This document shows, one piece after another, positions 13,201 through 25,200 of a DNA stretch of 64,000 nucleotides (its first letter is position 1; every line of letters starts with the position of its first letter). Position numbers and translations under genes: made by a program. The notes below the pieces were generated by a model. That model was not told where the DNA came from, did no database searches, and worked only from the letters and a program-made list of their open reading frames with translations. This stretch comes from Apostichopus japonicus (Eukaryota; Echinodermata; Holothuroidea; Aspidochirotida; Stichopodidae), in assembly GCF_037975245.1 (NCBI RefSeq), contig NC_092572.1, forward strand, positions 22,372,489-22,436,488, in the 5' to 3' direction.

Positions 13201-16200
13201 ACACCCTGGAATGAAATTACAGCATCAAGAGTGTATTTCTGTGAAATCGTCTTGAATAATTTGGAGAACCCCAGAAATTGTGATTTTTCTCTTAATTTCC
13301 TTCATATTTTCTCTCTGGCTGGATGTCATGATGGGGAATATGAAACATGTTAACATTACTCAAAAAGAGATCTTGGAATGAATTCTGTTCAGGAGCAAGT
13401 ATTCACTTTGAAAAAGAAATGTTTGTATTTTAAATTAACTTCAAATCGATAGTTTTCTACATCCAGTCAATACTTACATAGATCTTGTAAATATATGATG
13501 TGACACTAACTAATCCTGCATTAATTGAGCCCAGACTTTTGATTTGGTTTACCTAGCTGATCAGTACATGCTGCCTCCTGTGATCCAGTACGGTCCTTCC
13601 AATCAGATGCTCTACGTCGGTGACAGAGCAGTTCTGATATGTAAAGTTGGAGTCAGTCTAGGAGAGAGGGGGACGGAGACGACCATTTCATGGAGGAAAG
13701 ATGACAGACCAATTGACACCAGGAGTGATAGGTATGTTCATCCAATAAAAGAGTATTGGTTAGAATGAGACTTCACAGTAACTATACTCTGGTTAAAGCA
13801 GATAGTAGTCTCTCAGTGATAGGTTGACACCAGCAGTGTTAGCTACGTCCATCCAATAAAGAGTATTGGTTAGAATGAGACTTCACAGTAACTATACTCT
13901 GGTTAAAGCAGATAGTAGTCTCTCAGTGATAGATTGACACCAGCAGTGTTAGGTATGTTCATCCAATAAAAGAGTATTGGTTAGAATGAGACTTCACAGT
14001 AACTATACTCTGGTTAAAGCAGATAGTAGTCCCTCAGTGATAGATTGACACCAGCAGTGTTAGGTATGTTCATCCAATAAAGAGTATTGGTTAGAATGAG
14101 ACTTCACAGTAACTATACTCTGGTTAAAGCAGATAGTAGTCTCTCAGTGATAGATTGACACCAGCAGTGATAGGTATGTTCATCCAATAAAGAAGAGTAT
14201 TGGTTAGAATGAGACTTCACAGTAACTATACTCTGGTTAAAGCAGATAGTAGTCTCTTAGTGATAGATTGACACCAGCAGTGTTAGGTATGTCCATCCGA
14301 TTAAGAGTATTGGTTAGAATGAGACTTCACAGTAACTATACTCTGGTTAAAGCAGATAGTAGTCTCTCAGTGATAGATTGACACCAGCAGTGATAGGTAT
14401 GTCCATCCAATTAAGAGTATTGGTTAGAATGAGACTTCACAGTAACTATACTCTGGTTAAAGCAGATAGTAGTCTCTCAGTGATAGATTGACACCAGCAG
14501 TGTTAGGTATGTCCATCCAATTAAGAGTATTGGTTAGAATGAGACTTCACAGTAACTATACTCTGGTTATAGCAGATAGTAGTCTCTCAGTGATAGATTG
14601 ACACCAGCAGTGATAGGTATGTCCATCCAATTAAGATTATTGGTTAGAATGAGACTTCACAGTAACTATACTCTGGTTAAAGCAGATAGTAGTCTCTCAG
14701 TGATAGATTGACACCAGCAGTGTTAGGTATGTTCATCCAATAAAGAGTATTGGTTAGAATGAGACTTCACAGTAACTATACTCTGGTTAAAGCAGATAGT
14801 AGTCTCTCAGTGATAGATTGACACCAGCAGTGATAGGTATGTTCATCCAATAAAGAGTATTGGTTAGAATGAGACTTCACAGTAACTATACTCTGGTTAA
14901 AGCAGATAGTAGTCTCTCAGTGATAGATTGACACCAGCAGTGATAGGTATGTCCATCCAATTAAGAGTATTGGTTAGAATGAGACTTCACAGAAACTATA
15001 CTCTGGTTAAAGCAGATAGTAGTCTCTCAGTGATAGATTGACACCAGCAGTGATAGGTACGTTCATCCAATAAAGAGTATTGGTTAGAATGAGACTTCAC
15101 AGTAACTATACTCTGGTTAAAGCAGATAGTAGTCTCTCAGTGATAGATTGACACCAGCAGTGTTAGGTATGTTCATCCAATTAAGAGTATTGGTTAGAAT
15201 GAGACTTCACAGTAACTATACTCTGGTTAAAGCAGATAGTAGTCTCTCAGTGATAGATTGACACCAGCAGTGATAGGTACGTTCATCCAATAAAGAGTAT
15301 TGGTTAGAATGAGACTTCACAGTAACTATACTCTGGTTAAAGCAGATAGTAGTCTCTCAGTGATAGATTGACACCAGCAGTGATAGGTACGTTCATCCAA
15401 TAAAGAGTATTGGTTAGAATGAGACTTCACAGTAACTATACTCTGGTTAAAGCAGATAGTAGTCCCTCAGTGATAGATTGACACCAGCAGTGTTAGGTAT
15501 GTTCATCTAATAAAGAGTATTGGTTAGAATGAGACTTCACAGTAACTATACTCTGGTTAAAGCAGATAGTAGTCTCTCAGTGATAGATTGACACCAGCAG
15601 TGTTAGGTATGTTCATCCAATAAAGAGTATTGGTTAGAATGAGACTTCACAGTAACTATACTCTGGTTAAAGCAGATAGTAGTCTCTCAGTGATAGATTG
15701 ACACCAGCAGTGTTAGGTATGTTCATCAAATAAAGAGTATTGGTTAGAATGAGACTTCACAGTAACTATACTCTGGTTAAAGCAGATAGTAGTCTCTCAG
15801 TGATAGATTGACACCAGCAGTGTTAGGTATGTTCATCCAATATAGAGTATTGGTTAGAATGAGACTTCACAGTAACTATACTCTGGTTAAAGCAGATAGT
15901 AGTCTCTCAGTGATAGATTGACACCAGCAGTGTTAGGTATGTTCATCCAATATAGAGTATTGGTTAGAATGAGACTTCACAGTAACTATACTCTGGTTAA
16001 AGCAGATAGTAGTCCCTCAGTGATAGATTGACACCAGCAGTGTTAGGTATGTTCATCCAATAAAGAGTATTGGTTAGAATGAGACTTCACAGTAACTATA
16101 CTCTGGTTAAAGCAGATAGTAGTCCCTCAGTGATAGATTGACACCAGCAGTGTTAGGTATGTTCATCAAATAAAGAGTATTGGTTAGAATGAGACTTCAC

Positions 16201-19200
16201 AGTAACTATACTCTGGTTAAAGCAGATAGTAGTCTCTCAGTGATAGATTGACACCAGCAGTGTTAGGTATGTTCATCAAATAAAGAGTATTGGTTAGAAT
16301 GAGACTTCACAGTAACTATACTCTGGTTAAAGCAGATAGTAGTCTCTCAGTGATAGATTGACACCAGCAGTGTTAGGTATGTTCATCCAATATAGAGTAT
16401 TGGTTAGAATGAGACTTCACAGTAACTATACTCTGGTTAAGCAGATAGTAGTCTCTCAGTGATAGATTGACACCAGCAGTGTTAGGTATGTTCATCCAAT
16501 AAAGAGTATTGGTTAGAATGAGACTTCACAGTAACTATACTCTGGTTAAAGCAGATAGTAGTCTCTCAGTGATAGATTGACACCAGCAGTGTTAGGTATG
16601 TTCATCCAATAAAGAGTATTGGTTAGAATGAGACTTCACAGTAACTATACTCTGGTTAAAGCAGATAGTAGTCTCTCAGTGATAGATTGACACCAGCAGT
16701 GTTAGGTATGTTCATCAAATAAAGAGTATTGGTTAGAATGAGACTTCACAGTAACTATACTCTGGTTAAAGCAGATAGTAGTCTCTCAGTGATAGATTGA
16801 CACCAGCAGTGTTAGGTATGTTCATCCAATATAGAGTATTGGTTAGAATGAGACTTCACAGTAACTATACTCTGGTTAAAGCAGATAGTAGTCTCTCAGT
16901 GATAGATTGACACCAGCAGTGTTAGGTATGTTCATCCAATATAGAGTATTGGTTAGAATGAGACTTCACAGTAACTATACTCTGGTTAAAGCAGATAGTA
17001 GTCCCTCAGTGATAGATTGACACCAGCAGTGTTAGGTATGTTCATCCAATAAAGAGTATTGGTTAGAATGAGACTTCACAGTAACTATACTCTGGTTAAA
17101 GCAGATAGTAGTCCCTCAGTGATAGATTGACACCAGCAGTGTTAGGTATGTTCATCAAATAAAGAGTATTGGTTAGAATGAGACTTCACAGTAACTATAC
17201 TCTGGTTAAAGCAGATAGTAGTCTCTCAGTGATAGATTGACACCAGCAGTGTTAGGTATGTTCATCAAATAAAGAGTATTGGTTAGAATGAGACTTCACA
17301 GTAACTATACTCTGGTTAAAGCAGATAGTAGTCTCTCAGTGATAGATTGACACCAGCAGTGTTAGGTATGTTCATCCAATATAGAGTATTGGTTAGAATG
17401 AGACTTCACAGTAACTATACTCTGGTTAAGCAGATAGTAGTCTCTCAGTGATAGATTGACACCAGCAGTGTTAGGTATGTTCATCCAATAAAGAGTATTG
17501 GTTAGAATGAGACTTCACAGTAACTATACTCTGGTTAAAGCAGATAGTAGTCCCTCAGTGATAGATTGACACCAGCAGTGTTAGGTATGTTCATCCAATA
17601 AAGAGTATTGGTTAGAATGAGACTTCACAGTAACTATACTCTGGTTATAGCAGATAGTAGTCTCTCAGTGATAGATTGACACCAGCAGTGTTAGGTATGT
17701 TCATCCAATAAAGAGTATTGGTTAGAATGAGACTTCACAGTAACTATACTCTGGTTAAAGCAGATAGTAGTCCCTCAGTGATAGATTGACACCAGCAGTG
17801 TTAGGTATGTTCATCCAATAAAGAGTATTGGTTAGAATGAGACTTCACAGTAACTATACTCTGGTTAAAGCAGATAGTAGTCTCTCAGTGATAGATTGAC
17901 ACCAGCAGTGTTAGGTATGTTCATCCAATAAAGAAGAGTATTGGTTAGAATGAGACTTCACAGTAACTATACTCTGGTTAAAGCAGATAGTAGTCTCTCA
18001 GTGATAGATTGACACCAGCAGTGTTAGGTATGTTCATCTAATAAAGAGTATTGGTTAGAATGAGACTTCACAGTAACTATACTCTGGTTAAAGCAGATAG
18101 TAGTCCCTCAGTGATAGATTGACACCAGCAGTGTTAGGTATGTTCATCCAATAAAGAGTATTGGTTAGAATGAGACTTCACAGTAACTATACTCTGGTTA
18201 AGCAGATAGTAGTCTCTCAGTGATAGATTGACACCAGCAGTGTTAGGTATGTTCATCCAATATAGAGTATTGGTTAGAATGAGACTTCACAGTAACTATA
18301 CTCTGGTTACAGCAGATAGTAGTCTCTCAGTGATAGATTGACACCAGCAGTGTTAGGTTTGTTCATCCAATAAAGAGTATTGGTTAGAATGAGACTTCAC
18401 AGTAACTATACTCTGGTTATAGCAGATAGTAGTCTCTCAGTGATAGATTGACACCAGCAGTGTTAAATTTGTTCATCAAATAAAGAGTATTGGTTAGAAT
18501 GAGACTTCACAGTAACTATACTCTGGTTAAAGCAGATAGTAGTCTCTCAGTGATAGATTGACACCAGCAGTGTTAGGTTTGTTCATCCAATAAAGAGTAT
18601 TGGTTAGAATGAGACTTCACAGTAACTATACTCTGGTTATAGCAGATAGTAGTCTCTCAGTGATAGATTGACACCAGCAGTGTTAAATTTGTTCATCAAA
18701 TAAAGAGTATTGGTTAGAATGAGACTTCACAGTAACTATACTCTGGTTAAAGCAGATAGTAGTCTCTCAGTGATAGAATTACCAGATTGTTCCAATACAT
18801 CACACAAAAACTGTTCCATACAATAGGTAGTCTGCTATTTGTATTACTTCAGCCCTGAGTCATCTATGCAATGCAGGCTTATGTGCAAATGCTGTGATAG
18901 TGTTGTAGACCTAGGCTGGGTTATAGTTTGAAAAGATTTATCTGATGTATGAATATGCTGTTGTTAGCGAACCAAGATGGCATTGTGTTCTCCAAAATTG
19001 CATTAGAATTAGGTGCTGTTGCTAAAGGCTTTTTACTTTGTAGGATTCAAATGTAAAAAATGTCTTGCTGCTTCATGTGTTAAAAGCCAGAAAGTGTTTA
19101 GAAATCTGCTATTTGTCGGTATCAAACAATAACCAGTTATAAAAGAAACAGTGTTTTAATAGACATCGGTATCTTTCTCACCTTTGACCTTTTTCCTGCA

Positions 19201-22200
19201 CAGATATACTCAGAAGGAGGATGGAACTCTAGAAGTTTTCCCTCTAGAGAGGCAAGACGGTGGTAGTTATACATGTGTGATCAGTAACAATGTAGGAGAA
19301 ACTACAAAATCTGCCAAGGTGCAAGTGATCCGTAAGTAACTGCTTTCAATGTGTCTGATTCTTGCAGCTAACCTTTGTACCTTCATTCTGAAGCTAGATT
19401 TACTAATATTTGAATATTGATAGGCAAACCAAAGTGTGCAGCCTATCCTCATGTGACAGTATTTCTCAATAGAACCGTTTTGTACACAGTTTAATATGTT
19501 GAGCAATGTCATCATGCATGATACAGCCCAATGAATGACGTATCTTGTGAACCAGGAAAACCCTATGGTTAGGGTTAACCCCTAGGTTTAAGCCTAACCC
19601 AAGAAATACTGCATCACATGTAGTATCATACAATACCGTACTTCTTGAGGCAATGCAACTTGCCACATTATAACTTGTCTTGAGAGATGGTGAACTTGAG
19701 GTCTTGGTGAAGTAGGTGGTACATAGCTGGGTTGTGGATAGGTAAACCAAAGTAGGTGATACTTAGTTGGGTTATGGATAGGCAAACCAAAGTAGGTGAT
19801 ACTTAGCTGGGTTACTTAGGGACATAAATCAGCTTCATCATGTTAGGATTCATCTAAGTACTCTGTCATTCCCTTGTTGATTGATTAATTAATCTCAACA
19901 TATTTGTCATACACAAAGGACCATTTTTCACCCAGTCACCTTATTGTTATGTGAGTTATCAGTAGTAAACTATATGGGGGCGTTGTGGTCAAGTGGTTAA
20001 GGCAGTGGACTTGTGATGTAGGATTTACAGGTTCGAGTCCTGGCCAGATCATTGCGTTGTGTCCTTGGGCAAGGCACTTTATCTCCATTGCCTCTCTCCA
20101 CCCAGGTGTATAAATGGGGACTTGCGAGGTGACTTGTAAATATAGTTGCGTGCGCAGGTTTGTGGCTGCACCCTATGGGAAGTGCCCCAGGGGACACGTG
20201 GCTGTGGTGCACTGTGGTGCCCCAGGAGAGATTGTTTGAATTGTGCACACTTTGGTGTGTAGACAAAGACAAGTTACCAAAGACCAGGGTTAAGTACAGC
20301 GCGACGAGACTTTGTTGTAAGTTGCGCCATATAAGAACTGTTAATTATTATTATTATTATTCTTTCTATTCACAGGTGATGTTGATTCTGGAAGATTCCT
20401 TGCACACAGGTCGCCTGCTTTAGGGGATCTCCCAACATCTCCTGGGATGCCAGAGCTGGTAAACCAGACTGCAGGAACAGTCACTCTACAATGGGATACT
20501 AGAAGCCTACTCGATCAGGATTATGAAGTTCATGAATATAGTGTAGAGGGTATCAACACAGAGGATCCTTCTGGTAAGCCTAGTATTCCTCCTGTAACAT
20601 GGCCTTACTTCAATAATAATGATATAGCAGAGATCTGATAACTTAGACTGCGAATACACACACACATCGAATATCATTGAATGACATTTTCTCACACCAT
20701 CGTACTTTATCTTCATGCACATATTGTTATATATATTGTGTTTGTGCAAAGGATTATGGGATGGGAGACTATTATATATATGTTGTTTGTGCAGGGATAA
20801 TGGGGAATGGGAGAATATTATACATATATGTTGTTTGTGCAGGGGATGATGGGAATGGGAGATTTTTATATATATGTTGTTTGTGCCGGGGAATGTTGGG
20901 GATGGGAGAATTTTATGTTGATGGTGTTTGTGCAGGGGTGATGGGGTGGGGGATTTTTTAGATTTATGGTGTTCATGCAGGTGTGATGAGAAGGAGGATT
21001 TATAATTATGGTGTTGGGGCACGGGTGATATTGACAGGGATGGTCGTTGGTAACTATTGATGAAGATAAAAGATTTGCATGGAAACCCTCCTCCTATTTG
21101 TGCTGATCATTTGCCCATCTCCACACAAGGCAAGCACATCACTCCATTTAGCACCTGTTAGTGTTTTTGTATTTACATCACTCCCTCTCTTACCCTTCTC
21201 CCATATATATGCACTCTATTTTAGCTTACAATACATGGTAACATTCTTGCACTGTGACCCCCCCTCCCCCCCTCTCCAGGTTGTGACATTTGTCCTTCTG
21301 CAATTTACCATTCATTGACATGTCATGATGAATCCGGGAAAAAATGAATGAGTATCCCGAACACATTTACTCCAGTATCTGCAGTAGTGTGGGAAAATGC
21401 ATAAGTAAATAACGAAATAGTTAATGCAAATGTTTGAGTTTGTCAATGCCAGTGTGTAAAACCAAACCCATATCTTTCACACCTTTTTTAGAATCCTGGC
21501 AAACCTTTGGTACTAGTGAGACCAGCAGGATTGACTTACATAACCTGCAGACAGGAATACAGATGATGTTCATAGTCCGGGCCAAGAATGCCAAAGGCTT
21601 TGGTCCTCCAAGCCCCATTTCTCATCCTGTGATTGCACTAGGTATGGATGGATTAAATGTATCAATGCACAGTTTTAGTTTTTCCCTTGTGATTCACAGT
21701 TAAGGCTCATTCTCTTTTAATTATTCCTCACAAAGGTTTTTGGTTTAATTTCATTATTTTCTCAACTACCTTCTACACATGGTGATTTTGTTACTTTCCT
21801 ATTAAAGGCATTGAAGACTTGCCCCAAACCGTGGGCCACCTTGTGAAAATTAAGTTAACTTTCCGTTGCTTGCAAGTGAAGTTTTTCTCTTGTCGCTACA
21901 AAATGCAGACAGTAATGAAAAGTGATACCTTGTTATCTTTAGCTGGACCTGAGATGTCCATCGCTGTATCGTTTGTACACTGTGCTGTGGGTATTGGCCG
22001 CAGCTGTATGTACTGACTGTATACTAGTGTCTAATTACCGATGGTAGCAAGCTCTGTGTGTATTTTCTGGGATCGATGGTGGTGTCTAACACTTCTGTTA
22101 CACCTCATTCGAAAACTAGGTCAGATTACCGGCATTAGACGTTCCTTTTGCGCGAGCCTTCACACCCTTTAAGTTCCTTGCAAAGTTATCCAACACAATG

Positions 22201-25200
22201 GAGCATTCATGAGTAAAACTGACATTGATGTTTGACTTTCAGCATGATGTCTGTACAACACCAGTGTAAAGGATGAGGAAGCTTTTCAACTTAACAACAT
22301 TTCAATTTGTATATATTCTCTGCGTTTGATCATTTCGTATTGATAGCGTACTGCGTAAAAAAAAAAAACCTGTCTTTGTTTTATTTTATCACACCTGACT
22401 GGATCAGTTCCGCCAATTGGAGTAGAATCTATCACATCAGACCAGGAACCTGGTTTAGAGGAGCCCCCAATGGACCTGCCATGGGTGTATATTAATGTCG
22501 CCATCCCTCTTAGTGCTACAACCATCCAAGTTATGTGGAAGGTAAGTCAAATTTAGATACATTTGTTTCATTGGAAGTTTGTATGTAATCAGCACTACCC
22601 ATTACCGATTAGTGACCATAAGAATAGACACGTTTAACTGACATGGTTACATTTTTTTTTTTCATCTTTGTGTTTTCTGACCTTGCTTTTTCTTAACATT
22701 TATGTCCAAGTTATGTGCAAAGTAAGTCAAATTTACATAACCATTACATATATTTCTTTCATTGGAAGTTTGTATGTAATCAGCACTACCCATTATCGAT
22801 TAATAGTAACCTTAAGACCCGTTTACCAACATGGTTACATTTTTTTTTTTCATATTTATGTTTTCTGACCTTGCTTTATCTTTGTCTGTTTTTATGTCTG
22901 TTTCCTTTTTCTTGTTAATGTTTCTCAGGAAGAAGAAAGTGGAACTCTCGTGGAAGGATTCAAGATTCGTTACAAAGAGTCCGCTACCTCGGGACAGTGG
23001 TTGACGGAGGTCGTGTCGGATTCCAACGCAATCATTCTGAATGGATTGGAGAGCAACACAGACTATGACATCCGAGTTAATGCATTCAGCGGACATCATG
23101 ATGGACACGAGAGCAATGAGGTCAATGTCCGCACTTTCGACGAGAGTAAGGAAGCCTGATGTTTCTTCGATCCCTCTGTTTTATTTCGACATTGTGTTTT
23201 TCCTGTTGCTACAAATACAGTCTTTTAGTTATACAGGTCCTCCTTTCCCCAGAAATGAAATGGTTCGCTATTGTGACATTTTTTTAATCTGCTTGCAGGC
23301 TATTAGAGGGCTCCTCTGGAAAGCAGTGCTTCTGCACTGAGCAGGACTACCCCAGTTAAAGATGACAATAATAAAAATAATAAAATTACTATATTTTGAC
23401 AATTTTGTGCAAAGAACTTTTGTCGGGTCAAACTTATAAGTATTCAAATTATCATAGATTTAGTTGGATGAAAATAAACTATGTTTTATATCTTGATTCA
23501 GTATTGAGTACTTAATGGTCATCAAATCAACTTTTGATGACCTTCATTTTGAATACTTGAAGCAATTAACTTCTGGGTTTTGTAGACCAACATTAATCAA
23601 CACAGGGCAATTAATTAATTAGGGCAATATCTGATATCCATAACCTCTACCTGTTGCTCCAGAGAGTCCCATTCCACAACATTGCAATATTTATTATCTG
23701 CTTCTCTTAGTTCATCAATGATATAGCACAATTAATCATTATAATAACATATTTATTAAATGAATAAGTCAAAACTAAATATTTCAATATTATGTATCAT
23801 TTTCTTATCCTATGTATAAACAGAGAAACTTTAAAATTAGCTGACTTGAACATGTTTCTATATTAAAGAGAAGAATTTGAACATGAGGCCAGATTCATAT
23901 TTAGTTTAGCTTTTCAAAGGGTTGCATGTGCCAAGATTGAAACACTCAGAGATCTTAAAAATGGATTATAAGCACTGAGTTGACTAACATCTGACATTGT
24001 AAAAATTTGCCTTCATTCTGTAAATACAGATGACGTCAGGGTACCAGGTGACCAGAATGTTCTCAAAACTAAACTCGATGACTGTGGCATTGCCATTAAA
24101 AAACTGGAAGTCTTGAGTCCGACAGAAATCAAGATTTCATGGCAGGTAAGTCCGACTGTAAAAGATGGTTTGAGTAGATGTTTGTTGTGGGATGTGTTTA
24201 ATCCTCCCATTATTAAGAATAGCTAACATTCACATAGTATTGATGGGGTTGTTTCATGGCAGGTTAGTCCGACTGTACAAGATGGTTTGAGTAGATGTTT
24301 GTGGTGGGATGTGTTTAATCCTCCCATTATTAAGAATAGCTAACATTCACATAGTATTGATGGGGTTGTTTCATGGCAGGTAAGTCCGACTGTAAAAGAT
24401 GGTTTGAGTAGATGTTTGTGGGATGTGTTTAATAATCCCATTAAGCATAGCTAACATTCACATAGTATGGATGGGGTTGTTTCATGGCAGGTAAGTCCGA
24501 CTGTACAAGATGGTTTGAGTCGATGTTTGTGGTGGGATGTGTTTAATCCTCCCATTATTAAGAATAGCTAACATTCACATAGTATTGATGGGGTTGTTTC
24601 ATGGCAGGTAAGTCCGACTGTACAAGATGGTTTGAGTCGATGTTTGTGGTGGGATGTGTTTAATCCTCCCATTAAGCATAGCTAACATTCCCATAGTATT
24701 GATGGGGTTTGTTTCATGGCAGGTAAGTCCAACTGTACAAGATGGTTTGAGTAGATGTTTGTAGGATGTGTTTAATCCTCCCATTAAGCATAGCTAACAT
24801 TCACATAGTATGGATGGGGTTGTTTCATGGCAGGTAAGTCCGACTGTACAAGATGGTTTGAGTCGATGTTTGTGGTGGGATGTGTTTAATCCTCCCATTA
24901 TTAAGAATAGCTAATATTCACATAGTATTGATGGGGTTGTTTCATGTCAGGTAAGTCCAACTGTACAAGATGGTTTGAGTAGATGTTTGTGGGATGTGTT
25001 TAATCCTCCCATTAAGCATAGCTAACATTCACATAGTATTGATGGGGTTGTTTCATGGCAGGTAAGTCCGACTGTACAAGATGGTTTGAGTAGATGTTTG
25101 TGGGATGTGTTTAATCCTCCCATTAAGCATAGCTAGCATTCACATAGTATGGATGGGGTTGTTTCATGGCAGGTAAGTCCGACTGTACAAGATGGTTTGA

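Noticed and set aside
11583-18777. Regular arrays considered as CRISPR
   Set aside because: Repeats are directly adjacent with no unique spacers, the window is clearly eukaryotic with spliced genes, and no cas-like gene is present.
19976-20050. Possible tRNA gene
   Set aside because: Box A and box B are present but the sequence does not fold into a full acceptor stem by eye and runs into a SINE body with an (ATT)n tail.
20507-21022. 171-codon open frame on the minus strand
   Set aside because: It covers the antisense of an FN3 exon and a 55-bp degenerate array (HKHHQH-like strings). No domain.
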